Part shown: piece after piece, positions 1 to 9,188 of the stretch
Layout of the letters: the number at the start of each line of letters is the position of its first letter
How positions within the stretch are numbered: the stretch's first letter is position 1
Source: SIG587 sp045531585
Lineage (GTDB): Bacteria > Bacillota > Clostridia > Oscillospirales > Acutalibacteraceae
Assembly (NCBI GenBank): GCA_045531585.1
Contig: JAZSEH010000058.1
Span: 58,932 to 122,931, forward strand
Direction of reading: 5' to 3'
Length of the DNA stretch: 64,000 bases
The notes under the pieces: generated by a model
What the model saw: the letters and a program-made list of their open reading frames with translations, nothing else
The model's database searches: none
Told to the model about the DNA's origin: nothing
Program-made: the position numbers and the translations under genes

Positions 1-1
1 T

Positions 2-1339
2 GAATTCCTTGATGCCTACCGCATCCGCGCCCTTGTTAAAAAATATTCCGATTACATCCGCTATCCCATAAAAATGAATATGGAAAACCGCGTGCTGAAA
101 GAGGGCAGCGAAAACGAGTACGAAACCATTATTGAGGAGCAGACCCTTAACAGTATGGTACCCCTGTGGCGCAAGAATGCCAAGGAGGTAACCGATGAGG
201 AGTACAATAACTTCTATAAGGACAAGTTCTACGATTTTGAGGCACCCTTAAAGGTTATACACTCCCGCACCGAGGGTACCGCCACCTACGATGCTTTAAT
301 GTTCGTCCCTGCACACGCTCCATTTGATTATTATTCCAAGGATTACGAAAAGGGCCTGCAGCTTTACTCCAGCGGCGTGCTTATTATGGACAAGTGCGGT
401 GATTTACTGCCTGACTACTTCTCCTTTGTAAAAGGCCTTGTTGACAGCGCCGATTTATCACTTAACATCTCCCGTGAGTTGCTTCAGCACGACCATCAGC
501 TTAAAATCATTGCCAAGACCATTGAAAAGAAGATAAAGACCGAGCTTACCAAGATGCTTGACAACAACCGTGAGGATTATGAAAAGTTCTTTAAGGCCTT
601 TGGCGTACAGCTTAAATTTGGCCTTTACAGTGATTACGGCACCCATAAGGACGTGCTGAAAGACCTTGTTATCTTTGCATCAAGCTTTGAAAATAAAATG
701 ACCACCTTGAAGGAGTACGTTGCCCGCGCAGGGGAGGATGCAAAGAGCATCTACTACGCCTGCGGTGAAACCACCGACAAAATTCTTATGCTTCCTCAGG
801 TTGAGGCGGCCAAGGAGCGCGGTCTTGAGGTACTGCTCCTTACCGATGACGTGGACGAGTTTGCCCTTAAAATGCTTAATGAATATGAGGGCAAGCAGTT
901 TGTAAATGTTTGCAGCGATAATGCGGATATTTTAAGTGAGGATGAAAAGGCTACAGTTAATAAGGAGAATGAGGACGCCGCCGAGCTGCTTACCCTTATG
1001 AAGGAAAGCATAGGCGAGGGGGTACACGCCGTTAAATTCACCAACACCCTTAAAAACCATCCCGTATGCCTTTCTACCGAGGGCGGAATATCTACCGAAA
1101 TGGAAAAGGTGTTAAATTCTATGCCCGGAGCAGGGGAGAATAAGGTCAAGGCACAAACCGTGCTGGAAATAAGCCTTGAGCATCCCATTGCCGCAAAGCT
1201 TAAGGAGCTTTATGAAACCGACAAGGAAAAGGTTGCCGATTATGCCAAGATACTCTATGCACAGGCAAGGCTTATAGGCGGAATGTCGGTAGAAAACCCC
1301 ACCGAGCTTTCCTGTCTTGTATGCTCCCTTATGATATAA
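2..1339 (+). CDS. htpG: Molecular chaperone HtpG (Hsp90), 3' part; start lies left of the window
   Basis: Reading frame 2 is open from the first bases of the window, and the peptide upstream of the first ATG (position 74) already reads as Hsp90 (KKYSDYIRYPIKM), so the true start is outside. The visible part of about 445 residues covers the middle and C-terminal domains; the N-terminal GHKL ATPase domain is missing only because of the window edge. Middle-domain signatures are visible, such as PLWRKNAKEVTDEEYNNFYK and the DLSLNISRELLQ segment. HtpG is a cytosolic ATP-dependent homodimeric chaperone. A strong terminator follows 25 bases after the stop, so it is not co-transcribed with the polysaccharide genes. 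Confidence 0.95.
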   Translation, partial: EFLDAYRIRALVKKYSDYIRYPIKMNMENRVLKEGSENEYETIIEEQTLNSMVPLWRKNAKEVTDEEYNNFYKDKFYDFEAPLKVIHSRTEGTATYDALMFVPAHAPFDYYSKDYEKGLQLYSSGVLIMDKCGDLLPDYFSFVKGLVDSADLSLNISRELLQHDHQLKIIAKTIEKKIKTELTKMLDNNREDYEKFFKAFGVQLKFGLYSDYGTHKDVLKDLVIFASSFENKMTTLKEYVARAGEDAKSIYYACGETTDKILMLPQVEAAKERGLEVLLLTDDVDEFALKMLNEYEGKQFVNVCSDNADILSEDEKATVNKENEDAAELLTLMKESIGEGVHAVKFTNTLKNHPVCLSTEGGISTEMEKVLNSMPGAGENKVKAQTVLEISLEHPIAAKLKELYETDKEKVADYAKILYAQARLIGGMSVENPTELSCLVCSLMI

Positions 1340-1363
1340 TTTCTATTATAAATAAAAAACACC

Positions 1364-1396
1364 CCTGCACATACCTATGCTATGTGCAGGTTTTTT
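1364..1396 (+). terminator. Rho-independent terminator of htpG
   Basis: A perfect 10-bp stem (CCTGCACATA with TATGTGCAGG, 7-nt loop) is followed by six T residues. It closes the htpG transcript before the polysaccharide operon promoter. Confidence 0.92.
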
Positions 1397-1419
1397 AATT
1401 TGTTTCCTTTCTGCTTTCA

Positions 1420-1448
1420 TTGACAAAATGGGTATAATATGGTAAAAT
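1420..1448 (+). promoter_or_regulatory. Sigma-A promoter of the polysaccharide operon
   Basis: TTGACA (1420-1425) and TAAAAT (1443-1448) are separated by exactly 17 bases. A TATAAT at 1433-1438 lies only 7 bases from the -35 and cannot pair with it. The predicted transcription start near 1455 would leave the upstream ATG at 1458 without a ribosome binding site, which decides the start of the next gene at 1494. No other clear promoter was seen before 17.2 kb, so this is probably the main operon promoter. Confidence 0.75.
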
Positions 1449-1493
1449 ACACAATGTATGATTACGCCCATTGGCGGAGAGACGGTGCCAAAA

Positions 1494-2630
1494 ATGAATG
1501 AGATGTCAAAAAAAGCCTTTTTAATAAGCTGTTCCGACCATTACGGTCACAGAATACACGTTATTGATGAATGCCTGAAGGAAAAAGGATATGAGACTGT
1601 ATATATAACCTCTGACTTTGACCATACCTTGAAACAAAACTTTAAATGTGATGTGCCCGGATGTATTCAGTTGCCCGCAAAGCCTTACAAAAAGAACCTT
1701 TCCTTTGCAAGAATATTGTCTCATAGAAACTTTGCAAGAGACGTTTTTCGTTATATTGAGGTGCTTGAGCAGAAGCCTGAGGTAATATCGGTACAGCTCC
1801 CCCCAAATTTTATGGGGCATTATGCCGCAAGGTACAAGAAAAAGCATCCGGATGTAAAAATTATATTTGATATATTTGATATGTGGCCCGAAACCTTTCC
1901 GGGCGGTAGCATAAAGAAGCTGCTTGCTCCCGTGTTTAAGGTATGGGCATGGGTGAGGAATCACAGCCTGTGTGCTGCCGATTTTATCACCTGTGAGTGT
2001 GATATGTTCCGTGAACTGTTAAAGCTTGATGATAAAAAGAGCGAAACAATTTATCTTTGTCGGAAGCCCTATGAATTAAAGCGGCCTGCTGTTCTCGAAG
2101 AAGATAAAATTCATCTTTGCTATTTGGGAGCAATAAACAATGTTATAAGTATTCCTGATATATGCTCACTAATAAAGGAAATTATAAAGAAAAAGCCTGT
2201 TGTGCTTCATATAATCGGCAAGGGCGAGCGTGAGCAGGAGTTTGTGGACTGTGCCAAGGCGGCAGGTGCCGAGGTGATTTTCCACGGAGCTATATATGAC
2301 GAGGATAAAAAGGAAGAAATTATGAGCCGCTGTCATTTTGGACTTAACATTATGAAGTCCTCGGTGTGCGTGGGGCTTACAATGAAATCTATTGACTACT
2401 TTTGTTTTGGTCTTCCTATTATAAATAACATAAAAGGGGACACAACCCGCCTTGTGAAGGAAAGAGGAATTGGCGTTCAGCTTGACGAAAATTGTGTGGA
2501 CAAGGTGTTGAGTATGAAATCTGAAAATTTTCTCAGAATGCGCGATGATGTTAAAAAGGTTTTCGCTCATTATTTTGAAGAAAAAATTGTTGAGGATAAA
2601 TATATAAGCATTATTGACAAGACTATATAA
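1494..2630 (+). CDS. GT4-type (GT-B fold) glycosyltransferase
   Basis: About 378 residues. The N-terminal half starts with a Rossmann-like strand (KKAFLISCSDHYGHRIHVI) and the C-terminal half has the usual GT4 layout: HLCYLGAINN, then VVLHIIGKGERE, then a donor-binding segment near GLTMKSIDYFCFGLPIINN. It probably transfers a sugar from a nucleotide donor to the lipid-linked surface-polysaccharide repeat on the cytoplasmic face; donor and acceptor cannot be read. I chose ATG 1494, which has GGAGAG 12 bases upstream, over the ATG at 1458, which lies at the predicted transcription start. First gene of the operon; a Wzy-like gene follows after 22 bases. Confidence 0.8.
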   Translation: MNEMSKKAFLISCSDHYGHRIHVIDECLKEKGYETVYITSDFDHTLKQNFKCDVPGCIQLPAKPYKKNLSFARILSHRNFARDVFRYIEVLEQKPEVISVQLPPNFMGHYAARYKKKHPDVKIIFDIFDMWPETFPGGSIKKLLAPVFKVWAWVRNHSLCAADFITCECDMFRELLKLDDKKSETIYLCRKPYELKRPAVLEEDKIHLCYLGAINNVISIPDICSLIKEIIKKKPVVLHIIGKGEREQEFVDCAKAAGAEVIFHGAIYDEDKKEEIMSRCHFGLNIMKSSVCVGLTMKSIDYFCFGLPIINNIKGDTTRLVKERGIGVQLDENCVDKVLSMKSENFLRMRDDVKKVFAHYFEEKIVEDKYISIIDKTI

Positions 2631-2652
2631 AAGTTAAGAATGAGAGGAAACA

Positions 2653-4182
2653 ATGATGAAAAAATTGGAATCGCTACTTTCGAATACAACATTATATAAA
2701 ACCATTTGCATTTGCGCAATGATTCTTACTCCGTCGTATTTGCTATGTTTTTTTCCACAATATATAAGTGTGATTTTGCTTTTATGGGGTGCAGCAATTC
2801 TTATTCATGATTTGATTAAGGACAGAAATATGTTCTCGCAAACAGGCAGTATTTTATTGGTTTTATTTTGCATTGGATACACAATAACTATTTTGTTTTT
2901 TGCAGAAAACGATATCTCTTCAACACTTCATCTATTCTGTTGGACAATTTTGGAATTCTTTTTGATATTTTCTATTGAGAAAAAAAGGCATAAAGATATT
3001 GAAACCATTATGAAGGATATTTACGCAATCAATCGCGTGATATCTATAGTTGCAGTAATAACAGGTCTTTTAAGCCTTTTGTGCTATTTTCTAAAATTAT
3101 CAATAGTTTTTCCTGATCCGGAGGGTCTTAATAGTGCATGGAGTGTTGGCATTATATACGGAAGGAACACAGGCATATATAATAATGCTTTAACTTGTGC
3201 TAATGCAATGCTTATAGGATGTGTAGCATCATTATTTAATTTGTTTTTTAACAAAGGAAAAAAATGGTACGTGTGTGCAGGATATATAAGTACATTCATT
3301 ATTTGCTACCTATGTGAACTTACAACACTTACAAGAACTCACACATTTGGAATATATATACTTGTTTTCTTGATAGTCTTCTTTGTGATGTATCAAGTAT
3401 TGTTAAAAAAGAATTTTGGCACATTTAAAAGAGTGGTAGCTTCTGTTTGTGCGGCTGTGTTGGTGTTTGGTTTTTGCCTTGGTGGGGAAAAAACATCAAA
3501 GTTTGTAATGAAAGGCATTGCCTCTGTTACCCCCACCATTAATGTTCATGAAGTTTTAAACGGTGGAAATTGGTTTGCCCCTATCGAATCCACACCTGAT
3601 GATGAGGATATTCAAAATTTAGATGCGGATATATCTCTTGAAAGAACCGAAATTGACCGTCTGCCCAATTTCTTCTATCCAAGAGACGAGCTTTGGAAGG
3701 TTGGATTGCAGGTTGTTCCTAACTCCCCTGTATTTGGATTTACTACAGGAAATAAAAACGCAACATCTCTTGAGTATGGAACAACAGAATATATAAGCAA
3801 ATCTAAAAACGGTATTGCCACATACCATAACGCCTATTTTGATATTGCCGTATCTGCAGGACTTCTGGGACTGGCGTTTATGTTGTTTTTCGTGGGCATT
3901 CACCTTGTAAGAACAGTGAAAATGTTATTCTCAAAATCTTTACAGGATTTTACAACAAAGCAAATGATAGGATATATTGTTATATCCTCATACCTTGCCG
4001 TTCATATTTTCTTAACCTGTAATTTTTTGGGTGTTCTTTGCCTTACAAATGTATCGGTATGTGTATATTTCTGGATTTTAATTGGATTTACATCAGGGTG
4101 TAATGGAATCGCTCTCAATAACGGCGAAAAATTCTCGGTGGAAAATATAATAAAAAAATTTACTAAATATAAAGAGGCATAA
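2653..4182 (+). CDS. Wzy/O-antigen polymerase or ligase-like multi-spanning membrane protein
   Basis: 509 residues with roughly ten to twelve hydrophobic segments and one large extracytoplasmic loop (about residues 280-385) before the last membrane helices. This is the topology of the Wzy/WaaL superfamily, and the family's weak sequence conservation means the call rests mainly on topology and context. A Wzy polymerase links repeat units on the outer face of the membrane after flipping by Wzx, which is encoded at 10.9 kb. A GAGAGGAAAC ribosome site precedes the start. The gene is clearly AT-richer than the rfb genes downstream, suggesting separate transfer. Confidence 0.7.
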   Translation: MMKKLESLLSNTTLYKTICICAMILTPSYLLCFFPQYISVILLLWGAAILIHDLIKDRNMFSQTGSILLVLFCIGYTITILFFAENDISSTLHLFCWTILEFFLIFSIEKKRHKDIETIMKDIYAINRVISIVAVITGLLSLLCYFLKLSIVFPDPEGLNSAWSVGIIYGRNTGIYNNALTCANAMLIGCVASLFNLFFNKGKKWYVCAGYISTFIICYLCELTTLTRTHTFGIYILVFLIVFFVMYQVLLKKNFGTFKRVVASVCAAVLVFGFCLGGEKTSKFVMKGIASVTPTINVHEVLNGGNWFAPIESTPDDEDIQNLDADISLERTEIDRLPNFFYPRDELWKVGLQVVPNSPVFGFTTGNKNATSLEYGTTEYISKSKNGIATYHNAYFDIAVSAGLLGLAFMLFFVGIHLVRTVKMLFSKSLQDFTTKQMIGYIVISSYLAVHIFLTCNFLGVLCLTNVSVCVYFWILIGFTSGCNGIALNNGEKFSVENIIKKFTKYKEA

Positions 4183-4183
4183 G

Positions 4184-5167
4184 ATGATTGAAAAAGGGGA
4201 TTTTATTTCAGTTATTGTACCCATATACAATGGTGAACAACATATTTATAATTGTGTAAATGCTTTTTGTAAGCAGACCTTTAAGAATTTTGAAGTAATA
4301 TTTGTTAATGACGGTTCACAGGACGGTACAAAAGAAATCTTTGATGAACTAAAAGAAAAAGAGCTTCCCTTTGGGCTTAGGGTAATTCACAAAGAAAACA
4401 ACGGAGTAAGTGCCGCCAGAAATGATGGTATTAGAGCTGCAACAGGCGAATATCTTTGCTTTGTTGATGCGGATGATATTATTTCAGATGATTATTTGGA
4501 AGTTCTTTATAATGGGGTGGTGAGCACAAACTCCAACATTGCTGTTGCTTGGCTTACCCGCTCCATTGAGGATTTGCAAAAGCGGGAAGGAAAACCGGAG
4601 ATTTTAAAAGTTCCTTCAACACAGTTTTTGAGAAAGTTTTTGTATAAGGGAATAAAGTATACTGTTTGTGCCTGCATTTTCAAGAGGGCCTGTTTTAAGG
4701 AAATGGAATTTCCTGTTGGATACCGTTACAGTGAGGACGTATTTGTTTTATGGCAACTCTTTGCTCGGGAAGAAAATATAACCGAGGTATGCTGTAAAAT
4801 TTACTACTACTATAATAATCCCGAGTCGGCTATGAATAAGGGAATTGATGTTTCAAGACTTACTGCTGTGGAGCTTATGAAAAAACTCGAACCTATTATG
4901 GATGAACTAAATCCTGAATTTGCCGTTGAGTTTAAAAAATTTGCGGTAGCACGGCATAATTGGTCTATTTTATGGCAGGCCGCAATAAAAACGGGTTCGT
5001 ATAAAGAATTTAAGGAATTTTGCAAACATTTCAATATGAAGGAAGAACTTAAAAAGATGATTAGCTATCCGCAATTAACTCTTTCGGTATCGTCCTTGGT
5101 TTACATTATTTCGCCCTTTTTTTATTACTGCTTTATTAAACTTCTGGGTATTTTAAAAATAAAGTAG
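4184..5167 (+). CDS. Family 2 glycosyltransferase (GT-A fold)
   Basis: 327 residues. Family GT2 hallmarks are present near the N terminus: FISVIVPIYNGEQHIYNCVN (about residues 7-26), the VNDGSQDGT donor-binding stretch and the DADD metal/nucleotide motif near residue 102. A hydrophobic C-terminal tail (about residues 300-322) may anchor it to the membrane. It should add one sugar to the growing repeat unit; linkage and donor are unknown. It begins 1 base after the upstream stop, so translational coupling is likely. Confidence 0.85.
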   Translation: MIEKGDFISVIVPIYNGEQHIYNCVNAFCKQTFKNFEVIFVNDGSQDGTKEIFDELKEKELPFGLRVIHKENNGVSAARNDGIRAATGEYLCFVDADDIISDDYLEVLYNGVVSTNSNIAVAWLTRSIEDLQKREGKPEILKVPSTQFLRKFLYKGIKYTVCACIFKRACFKEMEFPVGYRYSEDVFVLWQLFAREENITEVCCKIYYYYNNPESAMNKGIDVSRLTAVELMKKLEPIMDELNPEFAVEFKKFAVARHNWSILWQAAIKTGSYKEFKEFCKHFNMKEELKKMISYPQLTLSVSSLVYIISPFFYYCFIKLLGILKIK

Positions 5168-5183
5168 AATTGGAGGAATACAA

Positions 5184-6299
5184 ATGAAAACAATAGCATT
5201 TTATTTACCTCAATTTCACGCCATTCCCGAAAATGACGAATGGTGGGGAAAAGGCTTTACCGAGTGGGTGAATGTAAAAAAAGCCAAGCCTTTGTTTGAG
5301 GGACATTATCAGCCAAGAATCCCTTATGGTGAAAATTATTACAATTTATTGGACGCTGAGACTATGCGTTGGCAGACAAAAATTGCCAAAGAGCATGGTT
5401 TGTATGGATTCTGCTTTTATCATTATTGGTTTGATGGACATATGCTTTTGGAAAAACCAATGGAGATGTTGCTTAGGGATAAAACCATTGATTTCCCGTT
5501 TTGCGTTTGTTGGGCAAATGAGCATTGGACTAAAGCATGGGTTTCTAAGCAAGACAGTATTTTGATTGCACAGCGATACGGCGAGCGAAAAGAATGGGAA
5601 GAACATTTTAATTATCTGCTCCAATTTTTCAAGGACGAAAGATATATTAAAACAAACGGGAAACCGCTGGTTGTAATTTATCGTCCCGATTTGATAGATT
5701 GCCTTAACGATATGTTAGATTGTTGGCAGGAACTTGCTGTTCAAAATGGCCTTGAAGGACTTGAGTTTGCTTATCAGCAGATTCAATTTGATATACAAAA
5801 GAATAAGGACGAAAGTCGATTTGCCTACAACATTGAGTATCAGCCTAATTACGCCAACTATGATTTATCACACGAAAAGTTTGTATTCCTTAAAAAGGTA
5901 AAGAGATGGCTTACTCCTATTTTACAAAATATAGGCATAAACATTGAGCAGGTAAGACCGCAGGGCCTTATAAAGAGAGATTATGATGAGGTTTGGAACG
6001 CGATTTTAAGTCGTATGCCAAGTTCTGAAAAAAGTGTCCCCGGAGCCTTTGTGGATTGGGATAATACTCCAAGAAAACAAGAGAAGGGAAGCGTTTTCTT
6101 AGGGGTTTCACCCGAAAAGTTTGAAAAATATATGACAGAACAAATTCGCAGAACAAAGGAAGTTTATAAAAAAGATATGCTGTTCTTGTTTGCCTGGAAT
6201 GAGTGGGCAGAAGGTGGCTATATGGAGCCCGATGAAAAATACGGGTACGGGTATCTTGAGGCACTTAAAAAAGCACTTGAGGCAAATAATGAATTATAA
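5184..6299 (+). CDS. WbsX-like protein (glycoside hydrolase family 99-like domain)
   Basis: 371 residues opening with AFYLPQFHAIPENDEWWGKG and FTEWVNVKKA, the signature of the WbsX/GH99-like family found in O-antigen and capsule clusters. The C-terminal NEWAEGGYMEPD block is also typical. Members have been called glycosyltransferases, but the domain is related to GH99 endo-acting enzymes, so its action (transfer or trimming) is not settled by sequence. No signal peptide is seen, so a cytoplasmic role on lipid-linked intermediates is likely. GGAGG lies 11 bases upstream of the start. Confidence 0.82.
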   Translation: MKTIAFYLPQFHAIPENDEWWGKGFTEWVNVKKAKPLFEGHYQPRIPYGENYYNLLDAETMRWQTKIAKEHGLYGFCFYHYWFDGHMLLEKPMEMLLRDKTIDFPFCVCWANEHWTKAWVSKQDSILIAQRYGERKEWEEHFNYLLQFFKDERYIKTNGKPLVVIYRPDLIDCLNDMLDCWQELAVQNGLEGLEFAYQQIQFDIQKNKDESRFAYNIEYQPNYANYDLSHEKFVFLKKVKRWLTPILQNIGINIEQVRPQGLIKRDYDEVWNAILSRMPSSEKSVPGAFVDWDNTPRKQEKGSVFLGVSPEKFEKYMTEQIRRTKEVYKKDMLFLFAWNEWAEGGYMEPDEKYGYGYLEALKKALEANNEL

Positions 6300-6334
6300 T
6301 TCTTAACTACATATTGAAACAGGGAGGAATAATT

Positions 6335-7231
6335 ATGAAAGGTATTATTCTCGCCGGCGGCTCCGGCACGAGACTTTATCCCCTTACCAAGGTAACATCA
6401 AAGCAGTTACTCCCCATTTACGATAAGCCTATGATTTACTATCCTATGTCGGTGCTTATGAATGCGGGTATTCGCGATATTCTCATTATTTCTACCCCAC
6501 AGGATACCCCCAGATTTAAGGACCTGCTTGGTGACGGCCATCAGTTCGGCGTAAACCTTTCCTATGCAGTTCAGCCCTCGCCCGATGGTCTTGCACAGGC
6601 CTTTATAATCGGTGCCGACTTTATTGGTGACGATACCGCCTGTATGGTGCTGGGTGATAATATTTTTGCAGGCCACGGCTTAAAGAAGCGCCTTAAGGCC
6701 GCCGTTGAGCGCGCTGAGAGCGGCAAGGGTGCCACAGTTTTCGGATATTATGTAGATGACCCTGAGCGCTTTGGTATTGTTGAGTTTGATAAAAACGGCA
6801 AGGCAATTTCCATTGAGGAAAAGCCCCAGAAGCCTAAGAGCAACTACTGCGTAACAGGCCTTTATTTCTATGATAACCGCGTTGTTGAATATGCAAAGGA
6901 TTTAAAGCCCTCTGCCAGAGGTGAGCTTGAAATAACCGACCTTAACAGAATTTATCTTGAAAACGGCGAGCTTAACGTTGAGCTTCTGGGTCAGGGCTTT
7001 ACCTGGCTTGACACAGGTACACACGAAAGCCTTGTGGAGGCAACAAATTTTGTTAAGACCATTGAAACCCACCAGCACAGAAAAATAGCCTGCCTTGAGG
7101 AAATTGCTTACCTTAACGGCTGGATAACCAAAGAGGATGTGCTAGAGGTTTACGAGGTGTTAAAGAAAAATCAATACGGCCAGTATTTAAAGGACGTTCT
7201 GGACGGAAAGTATATTGATACATTACACTAA
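6335..7231 (+). CDS. rfbA: Glucose-1-phosphate thymidylyltransferase
   Basis: 298 residues. Catalyses dTTP plus glucose-1-phosphate to dTDP-glucose, the first step of dTDP-L-rhamnose synthesis. The nucleotide-binding signature GGSGTRLYPLT is at residues 8-18, followed by KQLLPIYDKPMIYYP; the catalytic VLGDNIF and GLYFYDN segments are present. The ATG at 6335 sits 5 bases after GGGAGGAAT, so I reject the in-frame TTG at 6314. Codon use here is more GC-rich and chromosome-like than in the preceding transferase genes. rfbB follows after 20 bases. Confidence 0.95.
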   Translation: MKGIILAGGSGTRLYPLTKVTSKQLLPIYDKPMIYYPMSVLMNAGIRDILIISTPQDTPRFKDLLGDGHQFGVNLSYAVQPSPDGLAQAFIIGADFIGDDTACMVLGDNIFAGHGLKKRLKAAVERAESGKGATVFGYYVDDPERFGIVEFDKNGKAISIEEKPQKPKSNYCVTGLYFYDNRVVEYAKDLKPSARGELEITDLNRIYLENGELNVELLGQGFTWLDTGTHESLVEATNFVKTIETHQHRKIACLEEIAYLNGWITKEDVLEVYEVLKKNQYGQYLKDVLDGKYIDTLH

Positions 7232-7251
7232 AGGTTAAAGGGGAAATATAA

Positions 7252-8271
7252 ATGACTATTATTGTTACCGGCGGCGCCGGATTTATAGGAAGCAACTTTG
7301 TGTTCCATATGCTCTCCAAATACAAGGATTACAGAATTATCTGCCTTGATAAGCTTACCTATGCAGGTAACCTTTCAACACTGGCTCCCGTTATGGACAA
7401 CCCGAATTTCCGTTTTGTTAAGGCGGATATATGCGACCGTGAGGCAGTTTATAACCTTTTTGAGGAGGAAAAGCCTGACGTTGTGGTTAACTTTGCGGCA
7501 GAAAGCCACGTTGACCGCTCCATTGAAAACCCTGAAATTTTCCTTCAAACAAATATTTTAGGCACACAGGTGCTTATGGATGCCTGCCGTAAATACGGTA
7601 TTCAGCGTTATCATCAGGTTTCCACCGACGAGGTTTACGGTGATTTACCACTGGATCGTCCCGACCTGTTCTTTACCGAGGAAACTCCTATTCACACCTC
7701 CTCTCCCTATTCATCATCAAAGGCAGGAGCAGACCTTCTCGTTCTTGCATACCACAGAACCTACGGTCTGCCTGTAACCATTTCCCGTTGCTCCAATAAC
7801 TACGGCCCCTATCATTTCCCCGAAAAGCTTATTCCTTTAATGATAGCCAATGCTCTTGCAGACAAGCCTCTGCCCGTTTACGGTGAGGGACTTAACGTTC
7901 GTGACTGGCTCTATGTTGAGGACCACTGTAAAGCCATTGACCTTATTATTCATAAGGGCAGAGTTGGTGAGGTTTACAATATCGGCGGCCACAACGAAAT
8001 GAAGAATATTGATATTGTTAAGATTATTTGTAAGGCTCTTGATAAGCCCGAAAGTCTTATCACCTACGTAACTGACCGTAAGGGTCATGATATGCGCTAT
8101 GCTATTGACCCCACCAAGATTCACAACGAGCTTGGTTGGCTTCCCGAAACCAAGTTTGCCGACGGTATTCAGAAGACCATTAAGTGGTATCTTGAAAACC
8201 GCGAGTGGTGGGAGACCATTATCTCCGGAGAATATCAGAATTACTACGAAAAGATGTACGGTGACAGATAA
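7252..8271 (+). CDS. rfbB: dTDP-glucose 4,6-dehydratase
   Basis: 339 residues, an extended short-chain dehydrogenase. The NAD-binding TGGAGFIGSNFVF motif is at residues 6-18 and the catalytic YSSSKAG (Tyr-x-x-x-Lys) near residue 157. AAESHVDRSIENP and STDEVYGDL, diagnostic of RmlB, are intact. It converts dTDP-glucose to dTDP-4-keto-6-deoxyglucose for the rhamnose pathway. The stop codon abuts the ATG of rfbD directly, indicating coupled translation. Confidence 0.96.
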   Translation: MTIIVTGGAGFIGSNFVFHMLSKYKDYRIICLDKLTYAGNLSTLAPVMDNPNFRFVKADICDREAVYNLFEEEKPDVVVNFAAESHVDRSIENPEIFLQTNILGTQVLMDACRKYGIQRYHQVSTDEVYGDLPLDRPDLFFTEETPIHTSSPYSSSKAGADLLVLAYHRTYGLPVTISRCSNNYGPYHFPEKLIPLMIANALADKPLPVYGEGLNVRDWLYVEDHCKAIDLIIHKGRVGEVYNIGGHNEMKNIDIVKIICKALDKPESLITYVTDRKGHDMRYAIDPTKIHNELGWLPETKFADGIQKTIKWYLENREWWETIISGEYQNYYEKMYGDR

Positions 8272-9159
8272 ATGAAGGTTTTCGTAACGGGTGTTAATGG
8301 CCAGCTTGGCCACGACGTTATTCTTGAACTAAAAAAAAGAGGCTATGAGGGTGTTGGCAGTGATATTGCCGACACCTGCGCCCTTGAAAATTATATAAAG
8401 CTTGATATAACCGATTGCGCACAGGTTGAAAAAACCATACTTGAGGTTAAGCCTGATGCGGTGGTACACTGCGCCGCCTGGACCGCAGTTGACGCGGCGG
8501 AGGACGAGGAAAACAAGGCTAAGGTTTATGCCGTTAACGTAACGGGCACCGAAAATATTGCAAAGGCCTGTAAAAAGGCAGACTGCAAGATGATTTATAT
8601 CAGCACCGATTACGTGTTTAACGGCAAGGGCGAGGAGCCCTGGACTGCCGACTGTAAGGATTACGAGCCCTTAAGCGTGTACGGTAAGACTAAGCTTGAG
8701 GGAGAAAAAGCAGTGGCAAACACCCTTGATAAATTTTTCATTGTTCGCATTGCCTGGGTGTTTGGTGTTAACGGAAATAATTTTATAAAAACAATGCTTA
8801 ACGTGGGCAAGAAATACGATACACTTCGTGTTGTTAATGACCAGATAGGCACACCTACCTATACTGCCGATTTATCGCGCTTGCTTGTTGATATGCTGGA
8901 AAGTGAGAAATACGGCTACTATCACGCCACCAACGAGGGGGGCTTTATCAGTTGGTATGACTTTGCCTGTGAAATTTTTAAACAGGCAGGCTATTCCACC
9001 AAGGTAAACCCCGTAACAACCTCCGAATACGGTATATCCAAGGCGGCAAGACCCTTTAACAGTCGCCTTGATAAGTCTAAACTTACAGAAAATGGCTTTA
9101 AACCCCTGCCCACCTGGCAGGATGCGCTTTCAAGATATTTAGCTGAGATGACAAAATAA
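8272..9159 (+). CDS. rfbD: dTDP-4-dehydrorhamnose reductase
   Basis: 295 residues, matching the family length. It shows the Rossmann motif GVNGQLGHDV (residues 7-16), the active-site YGKTKLEGE and ISTDYVFNGKG. It performs the last, NAD(P)H-dependent step to dTDP-L-rhamnose. Zero spacing to rfbB. The third pathway enzyme, the 3,5-epimerase RfbC, is displaced to 10.3 kb by an inserted acyltransferase gene. Confidence 0.96.
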   Translation: MKVFVTGVNGQLGHDVILELKKRGYEGVGSDIADTCALENYIKLDITDCAQVEKTILEVKPDAVVHCAAWTAVDAAEDEENKAKVYAVNVTGTENIAKACKKADCKMIYISTDYVFNGKGEEPWTADCKDYEPLSVYGKTKLEGEKAVANTLDKFFIVRIAWVFGVNGNNFIKTMLNVGKKYDTLRVVNDQIGTPTYTADLSRLLVDMLESEKYGYYHATNEGGFISWYDFACEIFKQAGYSTKVNPVTTSEYGISKAARPFNSRLDKSKLTENGFKPLPTWQDALSRYLAEMTK

Positions 9160-9188
9160 TTTATTGTTTGTCGAGGAGCATGGTTTTA

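Noticed and set aside
796..1188. Long leftward frame opposite htpG, and similar opposite-strand frames in pheT, nifJ, hndC and hndD
   Set aside because: They follow the third-position bias of the real genes and lack ribosome sites and family signals.
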